NCBI RefSeq assembly: GCF_027924405.1
Contig: NZ_AP026978.1
Coordinates: forward strand, 5,394,001-5,458,000
Source of the DNA: Nocardia sputorum
GTDB lineage: Bacteria > Actinomycetota > Actinomycetes > Mycobacteriales > Mycobacteriaceae
Length of the DNA: 64,000 bases
Reading direction: 5' to 3'
In this document: positions 55,773-64,000 of the stretch, piece after piece
How the letters are laid out: each line of letters starts with the position of its first letter
Numbering within the stretch: the stretch's first letter is position 1
The notes under the pieces: model-generated
Database searches by the model: none
Seen by the model: the letters and a program-made list of their open reading frames with translations, nothing else
Told to the model about the DNA's origin: nothing
Made by a program: the position numbers and the translations under genes

Positions 55773-57802
55773 TTACGCACTTCTCCATCTCGCTTGGCCA
55801 GCTCGGCGAACATCGCGTTGTGTGCGGCGAGAGCGGCGTCGTTGTCGCGTTCGGCGGCGCGGTCGGTGCGCCGCGCGAGCCGCTGGTCGCTGCGCGACCA
55901 TTGGATCAGCAACGCCAGCATCACCACCACCAGGGGCACTTCACCGCTGGCCCAGGCGAGGCTGCCGCCGGTGCGCTGGTCGCCGAGCAGATCGCCGTTC
56001 CAGCCGAGACCGAGACCGCGGTAGAACCAGCCGCCGAGCACCGTGGTCATGCTCATCAGCGCGATGCCGAAGAACGCGTGGAACGGCAGCGAGCCGAACA
56101 CCATGGCCAGCTTGGTCAGCGGCTCCACCTGCCTCGGCTTGGGATCGATGCCGATCACCACCCAATAGAACAGGTAGCCGCTGAGCAGGAAGTGCAGGTT
56201 CATCAGCAGGTGCGCGGCGTGCGAGTCGGCGTAGGCGTCGAAGATTCCGCCCAGGTACAGCGCGTAGAACCCGCCGACGAAGATCGCCGAGGCCACGATG
56301 GGGTGGGTCAGGAAACGCGACACCGGGTTGTGCACCGCGGCGAGCAGCCATTCCCGCGGACCTGGCACGCCGCCGCGACCCGCCGGTGGCAGCGCGCGCA
56401 GCGCCAGCGTCACCGCACCACCCAGCGCGAACAGGATCGGCGCGAGCATCGACAACGCCATATGCGCACCCATGTGCACGCTGAACATCGCGGGCGAGTA
56501 CCGGCCGACGCCGGAGGAGGTCGCGACGAGCAGCACCACACAGCCGGACAGCCAGGCGAGCGTCCGCCCGGCCGGCCACACGTCACCCCGTGCGCGCAGG
56601 CGCCGCACGCCGAGCAGGTAGAGCACCGCGAGCACGATCGACAACGTCCCGAAGATCAGATCGAACCGCCAGTCGAACAGCAGGCGGGCGACGCCGGGCG
56701 GCCCGGCCAGGTCGTAGCCCAGTTCCACCTCGACCGGAGTCGGGACGGAATCCGGCGGTGGCGGCGGCGTGCGACCGAGCCCCACCGCCAGGCCGATGGT
56801 CGCGGCGAAGATCAGCACCTCGACGCCCGCGTACCGGATCAGCGCCGTGCGGTCGCCGGGATCGGCCGCCAGGGCGGGCAACGCGGCGCGGCGCTGCAGA
56901 TAGCCGAACGCGCCGAGTATCGCCAACGCCACGGCTTTGGCCAGCACCAACCTGCCATAGGTACTGGTGAAAAGCTCGTCCAGCGGCACCCGGACCCAGG
57001 AGTTGATCACGCCGCTGACGGCGATCACGGCGAACGCGACCGTGGCGGTCAGCGAGAAGCGCCGCGCCGCGACGTCGGTGTACGCGCCCCCGCGCACGGC
57101 ATGCGCCAGCACCGCGAACAGGCCGCCGACCCACACCGCGGAGGAGACCAGGTGCAGGATCAAGCTGTTGGTCGCCACGTCGTGCGACCCGCCCGAGGAG
57201 GAATGGCCGGTCAGCGCCAGCGGCATCATGGTGGCGATCGCGGCGCCGAGCAGAACCGGGGTCCAGCCCCAGCGCAGGGCGAGCCGGCAACCGACCGCGA
57301 CGATCAGAGCGAAGACGACGGTCGTCCGCCAGGCCCCGGCCAGCTCGATCTGACCGATCGCCCGCCACAGACCATCCGGCCGCAACACCTGCCCCACCGG
57401 CTGCCCCGTGGTGTCCGAAACAGTCAGCGGTACCAAGAGCGCCGCGCAGCACGCCCACAGCACCGCGAAGTTGGACGCCCGGCGCACCGCGCGGTACCCG
57501 CCGACGTCCAGCAGCCCGTTGCGCTGCGGTGGGACGAGGAAGGCCGCGAATAGCAGCGAACCGACCGTCAGCGCCGCCGACAGATCGGCGAGCGCCCGGA
57601 TCGCGGGCAGGCCGTAGGTGGTCGGCGCGCCCGGGTCGGGGATGCCGAGCAGACTCAGCGCCTGCGCCGCCGACAGCCCCACCACGAGCGCCGCGACCAC
57701 CGCCGCGATGGCGCCGGCCAGCGCGGTGACCGTCGCGAACGTCGCCCCGGACCGGGCAGCCTCGGCTCGGGGAGCGGCGGACGAGGGGGGGACGGACGAC
57801 AT
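55769..57802 (-). CDS. CopD-CtaG fusion: copper transport/cytochrome oxidase assembly membrane protein
   Basis: The 677-residue polytopic product joins a CopD-like copper-import domain (about 20-350) to a CtaG-type domain (about 400-640). The first contains GHSSSGGSHDV and HLVSSAVWVGGLFAV. The second contains FSVHMGAHMALSMLAP and NLHFLLSGYLFYWVVIG. It is likely to handle copper for cytochrome oxidase assembly in the cytoplasmic membrane. The same fusion occurs in mycobacteria (Rv0102 type). It probably forms a two-gene transcript with the dehydratase. The His/Met-rich helices are the expected copper ligands. Confidence 0.88.
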   Translation of the reverse strand: MSSVPPSSAAPRAEAARSGATFATVTALAGAIAAVVAALVVGLSAAQALSLLGIPDPGAPTTYGLPAIRALADLSAALTVGSLLFAAFLVPPQRNGLLDVGGYRAVRRASNFAVLWACCAALLVPLTVSDTTGQPVGQVLRPDGLWRAIGQIELAGAWRTTVVFALIVAVGCRLALRWGWTPVLLGAAIATMMPLALTGHSSSGGSHDVATNSLILHLVSSAVWVGGLFAVLAHAVRGGAYTDVAARRFSLTATVAFAVIAVSGVINSWVRVPLDELFTSTYGRLVLAKAVALAILGAFGYLQRRAALPALAADPGDRTALIRYAGVEVLIFAATIGLAVGLGRTPPPPPDSVPTPVEVELGYDLAGPPGVARLLFDWRFDLIFGTLSIVLAVLYLLGVRRLRARGDVWPAGRTLAWLSGCVVLLVATSSGVGRYSPAMFSVHMGAHMALSMLAPILFALGGAVTLALRALPPAGRGGVPGPREWLLAAVHNPVSRFLTHPIVASAIFVGGFYALYLGGIFDAYADSHAAHLLMNLHFLLSGYLFYWVVIGIDPKPRQVEPLTKLAMVFGSLPFHAFFGIALMSMTTVLGGWFYRGLGLGWNGDLLGDQRTGGSLAWASGEVPLVVVMLALLIQWSRSDQRLARRTDRAAERDNDAALAAHNAMFAELAKRDGEVRK

Positions 57803-58003
57803 ACGACTGAGCGTAGTTCGGCGAGTATTCCGTGGCCCGGTCGGGTTTGTACCGATATCCTGGCCGCGGATCACCACCGGCGCGTCACCTACTGTCTCGG
57901 GATGGCTGAAACGTTGCTAACGCTAAGAACCCAGCCACCTGGACGGTCGCTATAATCGACGCGCTGGACAGCACGGCCAATGTCGGCCATCGTGGAACCC
58001 GCT

Positions 58004-58077
58004 GCCTCCGTAGCTCAGTTGGATAGAGCAAGGGCCTTCTAATCCCTAGGTCGCAGGTTCGATTCCTGCCGGGGGCG
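58004..58077 (+). tRNA. tRNA-Arg (anticodon TCT)
   Basis: A 74-base cloverleaf with acceptor stem GCCTCCG/CGGGGGC, D arm GCTC/GAGC, anticodon loop CTTCTAA (TCT) and T loop GGTTCGATTCC. CCA is not encoded. A strong hairpin follows after 5 bases. Confidence 0.97.
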
Positions 58078-58082
58078 CAACC

Positions 58083-58119
58083 ACCCCTGTGACCTGCTTA
58101 TACGCCAGGTCACAGGGGT
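58083..58119 (+). terminator. Terminator hairpin after tRNA-Arg
   Basis: ACCCCTGTGACCTG pairs with CAGGTCACAGGGGT (14 bp, perfect) around a 9-base loop CTTATACGC, just after the tRNA. Confidence 0.85.
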
Positions 58120-58440
58120 ATTACCCACCGAGCGCAATGCTCAAACACCATGCAACTCGGCCTGTGGACGTTCTGCAGGGGACGATCCAGCGAGCGCCGG
58201 CCGAGGACTTCGCGAGCGAGTTGCGGCAGCACAACAGGTCGTCGGGAACGATCGACACCTGCTGCCGCGAAGTCATGCCGGGCTTGCGCTCAGTTCAGCC
58301 GGACAGCGAACGCGATCGAGCAGCAGTCATCCGCTCGATTCGATTCCGCCCCCTCGCCGACCCGAGGACCCGGACCGCGGGGCGGCCCTCGGTGGATCTT
58401 CCGCTGGTGATGGCGAGCGCGCGGAGGCCGGGTATGCCGA
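58120..58440. other. Gap between tRNA-Arg terminator and the giant gene
   Basis: These 321 bases contain no supported gene. They lie just downstream of the stop of the leftward giant gene; the frames present have no ribosome sites or motifs. I found no repeat of the tRNA 3' end here. Confidence 0.4.
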
Positions 58441-61400
58441 TCACACTTCGGGACGATGCCGCTGATACGCGTCGACGTGTAGCGGCCTTATCTCCGGCGG
58501 TTGAAGTTTTGTGACGTACTCGTGGATGACCCACTGCGGCGTGCCGACGATAATGCCGTTGATCTCCGCGTCGGCGAATCCGACGGCGATGGCCTCTCGT
58601 GGATCAATTCTGGTCTTGGTCGAATCTTCGAAGGCGTATGCGGGCAGGCGACTGCGCCATTCCCCGTAGCTCTCGGTCAAACCGTATCTCTGCAACATTC
58701 CGTGGGCGTCTTTCAGTACAGTGACAAGATCATCGCTGAGCGCAAAGTGGGTGGCGTGATCGATAGCGTGGGCGAATTCGTGGCAGACATCGTCCGCATA
58801 TGTTTGCGCACTGCTCGGATGCAATCCATATAGGCGACGGCGGTCGCCCTCCGCGAGAGCCATCTTCCGATCGGATGCATACTGCAAACTGACTGTCAAT
58901 ATAGTTCGGGCAGGGGAAAGCTTGCCGGTCTCGACGTTCTTCGTCCATAGACCGCGGGCAGTGGCGCGCGCCCCCACCAAGAAATCGATCTTCAAGACGC
59001 GGATGTTGGTCATGAGCTTGCGGAAACCGGGAGCGTACTGATATCTGCCGAGCAGGTCATCCAATTTCCCCAGGACTTCCCGTACCGTTCTCTCCGGGAT
59101 ATGAGGACTGATGAGCCCGGACAGCTCGATATAGGGGTGATCGAGCTCGAAGTTCGCGACCAATCTGGTCTTGGCCTGTGCTTCATCGTCGAGCCCGGCC
59201 GTCCACAGCGGATGCTCGGGGGCGTGCTGCGCCACCTTCTGCAACGCGGACATAGCCGCCATCTGCGTATCGAGCACTGTCCTCGAGATCGACTCGGGAA
59301 ATGCCAGTCGTGCCAGCGAGTCCCCAACGGACTTCACCAGCCGTCCGATCTCGACGATGTCTTGCCGATGGAGGTGGTGGTCCTGCCACACTCTGCGGCC
59401 GTTGACGTCGCGAACGAAGACGGCGGCGAAGGGGCTCGGTTTGCCGGTGATCGCCGCGAAGAGGCCCAGCATGTCGACTGCGCGGGGGTTGTCGAGCGCT
59501 CCCTCGGCCACGTAATCCCGGAAGAGGACGTGGTACACCGGTGGCTCCAGTCGCACCTCGGCGATCGGCGCGCCCATCGATCTGCCGATTATCGCTTTCG
59601 TCCACTCCGCCATGGCCTGATCGACATCGTCGTAGACCTCCCGGAGGACTTGTATGTCGTCCTCGAAGGTCAGCAAGTCGATCGTGACACCCGGGCGTCC
59701 CCGCATCGCCTGGATCTGCTTCACATCGGGCGTCTCCGCGACCTTGTCGAGCCCTCTCATGATTTCGTCGGCCTGTTCGAGCGACCTCGCCTGTTCCGAC
59801 GATGAGCTGTCGGTCGGCAGGGACCACGGAGTGGTACCCGACGGCTCGGGGCGATGGGTGGAATCCGCCGGGTCGGACGCGCCGGTCCGATTGGTCGAGC
59901 GTGACCACGGCGTCGACTGATCCTGGGGACGGTTCCCGAGGAGCCCGGATGGGCGATCGCCTTCCGGCGACTCGACGCCCTCTGGTTCGGCATGAACGGG
60001 ATCCGGCATCGCGGGTTCGATACGCAGCGCGGGATCCTCGTGCACCGGCCGCCGACCGACTGGCTCGGGCGCGGACTCCGACGGGCGGTTACCGATCCGG
60101 CCACCGGGCCGGTCTGTGCTGGTGCGCGGGGGACCGTCGGCAGGCGTCGCCGACTTCGGCCACGGCACCTCCTTCGCACTCTTCGCAGTCGCGCCTAGCC
60201 GGTAGAGCTGGGCAAGACGGTCGGGGAGGCTCACTTTTTGTCGCTTGGCACGCTTCTGGATATTGAAGACCAGTCTGCGAGTTTGTTCGGCGGCCGACTT
60301 TCGGATGGTCCCGCGCATCGCGGGGCTGTTGACGTATTCGCGAGCCTCCTGCGCGGCAAGCTCGGGTGTAGCCGCGTGCTCGTCCTCGAGGAGACGCCGG
60401 CGGACTGCCTGTTCGGTTTCTTGTTCCCGCTGCCGGTATTCCTCGTAGCACTTCATGACGAAACGCGTCGCGTCCGGCGCGATGGCCGGGTCACAGTCGA
60501 CACTTCGGACCATCTCGAGGGCTTCGGCGAGGGCCTTCGGAACGGACCCGGATGCCCCGGCGGTCTGCTTGCTTCGGTGTTGGGGATCGGCCGGGTCCGA
60601 GATGTCGGGCGGCCGACTTCCGATGAACCCGCCGGGCCGGTGCGGGCCGGGCGGCGTGATGGTTTCGTCGAACAGCGTGGGGGGCTCGTAAGCGACACCC
60701 TCGAGCGGAACGGTCGCCAGCATTCGCACTCGCAGCCGCCCATCGTGCGCCTCGACCGCCAGCGCGCCGGTGTATTTCAGGCCACCCCAGCGCCGTGATG
60801 CCCGCCCGACCGCTGCGGATACCGCAGAACTCACCTGGTCTGCACCGAAATCCGTTGCCAGCCCCGCGAACTGCGCGGAGTCTACGGCTACGATGCTTTT
60901 TCGAGTTACCCACAGGTGCACCGACCAGGACTCCGTTTCACCTGCCCGAGCCCGCCATTCGAACGTGCCGAACCCTTTGCCCAGCAACTCCGACTCGAGA
61001 GCTCGACGGGCGCGGACCACGGTCGATCCGGACAGCGTTCCGAGGACCGTGATGCCGTTGTCGTCGTCTCTGCTCGACAGCGAAACTTCGACGCTGTCGC
61101 CGGCCGCGGCGGCCAGACCGTAGTTCACCAGCGACGCGGCGACATCGACCAGTTGGGTGGGGACCGAGGTGGTGGCCGCTGTGAGAGAAGTCAACGACTC
61201 CGCCAGCGAAGTACGTACCTTTGACGCAGGTGTATCAGGTGCGAACACCGCGGATACGCGGCGAGGTGAATCGTTCGAATCGGCTGGGGAGTCCGGTGGG
61301 CGGCTGCCGATGATGCCGTCGGGGCGGTCTCGGAAGCTACCCGGAGGATCTTGTGGCTGAACGAATGTGGCGACCACATCATCGGTATCGGGGTGGAACA

Positions 61401-64000
61401 TGACACCGTCGGACTCGGATACCCACCTCGTCATCCGCTCGTGAAAGGCCCTGAACACCGGTGAAACCTGTTCGGCTTCGGCACCTGGGTCACAGTCGCG
61501 GTACTGCACGATGATGTGTTCGCCCTCACGATAGACGACTACATCGACGTGTCCGGGCGCTCGGCGCAATGGGCCGAGTGTCAGCGGCACCCGCACCTCA
61601 TCGGGGCTTTGGGTGATGTCTTCGCGATCGGTCCGCACCCAGAAACGGTCGTCGTACACGCCGAAGGTCGCCTCGATGCTGTTCAGCAGGCCCCACTTGC
61701 GCATAGTGAACAGATCCGGCAGCGATGGCAATTCGCCCTGCCACAGCCGACCGAGGGATTCGTTGTTGAAACTGGTGTCGGTGAGGTCGAATCCTGCTCG
61801 TATCAGCACATCGCGTAACTGGGTTGTGCACATCGGGTCGGACAGGCCGCCCAATGCATAGGGATACAGTTGCCCAACCGGGCGGCCGTCCTCGTCGGTG
61901 TAGACCACCCCCCAGGCGGCCGCCTCGTCCCCCATGGCAGCCAGCACGTGCATGATGTGGGCGTGTTCGTTCTCACCGACCATCCGGCCCCACCGGTCCA
62001 TGACAAAGGAAATCCCTTCTGCCCCGGTCCGTAGTGGTTCGAATGACGTGCCTTGCAGCGTGAGGAATTGCCCGTCGCGTACGCCGAGCACCCGAGGATG
62101 AAAATTCGCGCCGATGGCTTCCCGATAGTCGTCGTCGGTGAACGGTTCCTCGGACGTCACCGGATGCGAGGCATAGGCGGGCCGGATAGGTCTCGGCGTT
62201 TCCGAACCGTGGCGGGCCAGGACGGTGAGATCATCGACGACCCGGGTCACCCTCTGCGGCAACAGTGGATTCTTCTCGAGCCCGCGAAGAGTGCTGGACC
62301 GCATCTCGGATGCCGCCGCGTCGGCCGCGTAGGCAAGGGCTTCGTGAATATCGATGCGCAGCTGGAGGAGCGACAAGCCCGCGTCGGCGGCGGGCCGGGA
62401 CGATCCGAGACGATCCACCGCTGCCGCGACCGCGTGGTCCACCTCGCGAAGCCGATCCACCGCCTGATCGACATCTCGGGTTCGGGTGAGGAAATACAGT
62501 GCCGCGCGGTAGGCATCCGGAATGTACTGCGCGGCCGCCGCGCCGAAGGCGCGATCCGAGCCGGTGAGCGCGTGCGCGAATTCTCCTGCCTCCGCGGGCA
62601 GCGACCGCAGCGACCGGATCAGTTCCGCATCCCAGTCGCCGCCTCGGTGTTCGGTCAGGAAAGCATCGGCGCGTCGCGCCCAGTCCCCTGCGTCGGCCCC
62701 GGCTGCCTGGCCCCGCTCGGCGGCCATCAGCAGCCGCTCCGGGAATCGGGTCAGCAGGTCGAGCAGACCATCGGGATCGTCGGTGGACGCCGATAGCGGC
62801 GTCGCTGCCATCGGGAGCGCTCCAATGAGGTGGAAGACGGCGGTCGCGGCGTCGGCTGCGGCCTGGGCATCGGCGATCGACGGTCTGGCACCGCTGTCGG
62901 TGAGCCGCCGCCATCGCTCTGTCGCCAAGGCGATCTGTGCTCGCGCCGTCCCGATGGCCACGTCGACCGCGGGTGGTCGGCCGCGATGCACGGCTGCCAT
63001 ATGAGCCGACGATTCAGCCTGCCTTTCGGCGAGGAATCGCTGTACTGCACCATCCGACAGCTGGGCGGCCCAGTCAGTGAGTTCCTGGTGCGTGGCATAC
63101 ACCGGGTCCGGCATCGAGGCGTCGTCCCGGACCGCTGAATCTTCCTCGACGGGCCGCCGACCGTCCGGCTCCGGTGCGGAACCCGGTGGGCGGTTGCCGA
63201 GAGAGCCGTCGTTCGTGGTCGGCCGGCTCGGCGGCTCCGCAGCGGAGGAGTCCTCCGGCCTGCTGCCGATATAGCCGCTCGGTCCGGCATCGAGGCTTGT
63301 GGACGAGCCGACCACTCGGCCGTTCAGCTGCCGTCGGATGAGGTTCAGCAAACGGCGGCGGCTGCCCGCCTCGAGCTGCGCACACCACTGCGTGAGCACA
63401 TCGCCCGGGTACTCGGGTGCGTACGGCTGCATGAGCAGACGCCACCGGCCCGATGGGTCCTTACCGACCGTGACACGCGCTGACATGCCACCGAGGTCGA
63501 GCACTTCGCTCGAGCGCTCGGTCAACGGCGCCTGTTGTTCCGTGATCGGTGTGGAGCGGACGATATCTCCGGGGGCTTCGAGGACGATTCGGCGCAGCGC
63601 CGCCAGGGCGCCGTGCGGATCGTCGGGGTCGTCGGCCCGGGTTGGCCTGCACGCTTCCTCGACCGCCCGGTCGGTCAGTAGGTGGCCGCTGGACGTCGTC
63701 GTGTAGGCGGTGTCACCGGGGCCCTTGAACACCCTCGGCGGGAGCGCCGCTATCCACTGCTCGAAACTCGGTCGCTTCGACGCTTTCCCAGGTTTGGTTC
63801 CCGGCTTGTCGAGCGCTCCCACGCTGCACAGCCGCAGGTACTCGTGCAGCAGCCGGCCCGGGACCAGTCTCCGGCTCGGATCGGCGTCGTCGGGCCGCAG
63901 ATGCTCGTCGCGGACCTCGCCGTCGGACCGCAGCCGCACGGCGGTGTACGAGATCCGCAGGCGGCCACCGTCGCGCGGGATCGTGTCCAGCAGGTCCGGG
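58441..64000 (-). CDS. Giant mosaic polymorphic-toxin-like protein with HExxH C-terminal module (5' end outside window)
   Basis: At least 1,853 residues are visible and the frame is still open at the window edge. It is a string of distinct globular modules separated by Pro-rich linkers that reuse a G-x-(I/L)-G-(S/N)-R-P motif six times. Two linkers also share a longer block (GRRPV-x-EDxA ... MPDPV). The last module (about 420 residues) contains CHEFAHAIDH, with zinc motif HEFAH encoded at 58768-58782, followed by DPREAIAVGFAD that could give the third ligand. This suggests a metallopeptidase toxin head. No immunity gene is visible downstream. Length, linkers and a C-terminal enzyme fit exported polymorphic toxins; delivery route and target are inferred. 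Confidence 0.75.
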   Translation of the reverse strand, partial: PDLLDTIPRDGGRLRISYTAVRLRSDGEVRDEHLRPDDADPSRRLVPGRLLHEYLRLCSVGALDKPGTKPGKASKRPSFEQWIAALPPRVFKGPGDTAYTTTSSGHLLTDRAVEEACRPTRADDPDDPHGALAALRRIVLEAPGDIVRSTPITEQQAPLTERSSEVLDLGGMSARVTVGKDPSGRWRLLMQPYAPEYPGDVLTQWCAQLEAGSRRRLLNLIRRQLNGRVVGSSTSLDAGPSGYIGSRPEDSSAAEPPSRPTTNDGSLGNRPPGSAPEPDGRRPVEEDSAVRDDASMPDPVYATHQELTDWAAQLSDGAVQRFLAERQAESSAHMAAVHRGRPPAVDVAIGTARAQIALATERWRRLTDSGARPSIADAQAAADAATAVFHLIGALPMAATPLSASTDDPDGLLDLLTRFPERLLMAAERGQAAGADAGDWARRADAFLTEHRGGDWDAELIRSLRSLPAEAGEFAHALTGSDRAFGAAAAQYIPDAYRAALYFLTRTRDVDQAVDRLREVDHAVAAAVDRLGSSRPAADAGLSLLQLRIDIHEALAYAADAAASEMRSSTLRGLEKNPLLPQRVTRVVDDLTVLARHGSETPRPIRPAYASHPVTSEEPFTDDDYREAIGANFHPRVLGVRDGQFLTLQGTSFEPLRTGAEGISFVMDRWGRMVGENEHAHIMHVLAAMGDEAAAWGVVYTDEDGRPVGQLYPYALGGLSDPMCTTQLRDVLIRAGFDLTDTSFNNESLGRLWQGELPSLPDLFTMRKWGLLNSIEATFGVYDDRFWVRTDREDITQSPDEVRVPLTLGPLRRAPGHVDVVVYREGEHIIVQYRDCDPGAEAEQVSPVFRAFHERMTRWVSESDGVMFHPDTDDVVATFVQPQDPPGSFRDRPDGIIGSRPPDSPADSNDSPRRVSAVFAPDTPASKVRTSLAESLTSLTAATTSVPTQLVDVAASLVNYGLAAAAGDSVEVSLSSRDDDNGITVLGTLSGSTVVRARRALESELLGKGFGTFEWRARAGETESWSVHLWVTRKSIVAVDSAQFAGLATDFGADQVSSAVSAAVGRASRRWGGLKYTGALAVEAHDGRLRVRMLATVPLEGVAYEPPTLFDETITPPGPHRPGGFIGSRPPDISDPADPQHRSKQTAGASGSVPKALAEALEMVRSVDCDPAIAPDATRFVMKCYEEYRQREQETEQAVRRRLLEDEHAATPELAAQEAREYVNSPAMRGTIRKSAAEQTRRLVFNIQKRAKRQKVSLPDRLAQLYRLGATAKSAKEVPWPKSATPADGPPRTSTDRPGGRIGNRPSESAPEPVGRRPVHEDPALRIEPAMPDPVHAEPEGVESPEGDRPSGLLGNRPQDQSTPWSRSTNRTGASDPADSTHRPEPSGTTPWSLPTDSSSSEQARSLEQADEIMRGLDKVAETPDVKQIQAMRGRPGVTIDLLTFEDDIQVLREVYDDVDQAMAEWTKAIIGRSMGAPIAEVRLEPPVYHVLFRDYVAEGALDNPRAVDMLGLFAAITGKPSPFAAVFVRDVNGRRVWQDHHLHRQDIVEIGRLVKSVGDSLARLAFPESISRTVLDTQMAAMSALQKVAQHAPEHPLWTAGLDDEAQAKTRLVANFELDHPYIELSGLISPHIPERTVREVLGKLDDLLGRYQYAPGFRKLMTNIRVLKIDFLVGARATARGLWTKNVETGKLSPARTILTVSLQYASDRKMALAEGDRRRLYGLHPSSAQTYADDVCHEFAHAIDHATHFALSDDLVTVLKDAHGMLQRYGLTESYGEWRSRLPAYAFEDSTKTRIDPREAIAVGFADAEINGIIVGTPQWVIHEYVTKLQPPEIRPLHVDAYQRHRPEV

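Noticed and set aside
58004..58120. tRNA-Arg considered as an attachment site for an integrated element
   Set aside because: I found no second copy of the tRNA 3' end and no integrase gene in the window. The flanking sequence to the right is cut off, so the idea is open but unsupported.

Overview
The window comes from a high-GC actinobacterium of the Mycobacteriales, most likely Nocardia or a close relative. The right two thirds follow the gene order of the Mycobacterium tuberculosis block Rv2464c to Rv2478c: nei2, rpiB, the mycothiol-dependent nitroreductase, pepN, ctaJ, aglA, glbO, an HNH protein, a thioesterase, the giant NAD-glutamate dehydrogenase, ettA and ssb. Mycothiol-type and WhiB-type genes, GTG/TTG starts and the lack of long AT-rich gaps agree with this.

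Region 1 (1-23 kb) is an accessory cluster transcribed almost entirely leftward. Its right half encodes a type IV secretion (T4SS) / conjugation core: a TcpC/VirB8-like protein, a VirB2-like small membrane protein, a VirB3/PrgI-like membrane protein, a VirB4 ATPase and a VirB6/TrbL-like channel protein. Next come a membrane-anchored degenerate NlpC/P60 protein and three peptidoglycan-hydrolase proteins carrying an NlpC/P60, an SLT transglycosylase and a phage-lysozyme-like head. The left half encodes type VII (ESX)-like substrates and helpers: an EspB-like protein, two YbaB/EbfC-like proteins, and EspC-like and other small helical proteins with YxxxD signals. No ESX core gene, coupling protein or relaxase is visible. 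Two of the hydrolase genes face each other and share an identical 848-bp core as inverted repeats. Recombination there would exchange their catalytic heads in frame.

Region 2 (23-29 kb) holds an Rv3651-like protein, a ROK-family protein, a divergent whiB-like/merR pair with repeated small palindromes, tRNA-Pro and tRNA-Gly, a gene-free kilobase and a GGDEF protein.

Region 3 (28.5-58 kb) is the conserved chromosomal block, with local insertions: an M48 protease, a ferredoxin-reductase-like flavoprotein, a DGPF/ECF42 sigma pair, a NUDIX protein, purC, and a cupin-XRE regulator with azlCD. It ends with a threonine-dehydratase-like gene, a CopD-CtaG fusion and tRNA-Arg. Convergent gene pairs here are often separated by strong hairpins.

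Region 4 (58.4-64 kb) is the 3' part of a giant mosaic protein (more than 1,850 residues seen, 5' end outside the window). It has six recurring GSRP/GNRP-type linkers and an HExxH C-terminal module, and looks like a polymorphic exported toxin beside tRNA-Arg.
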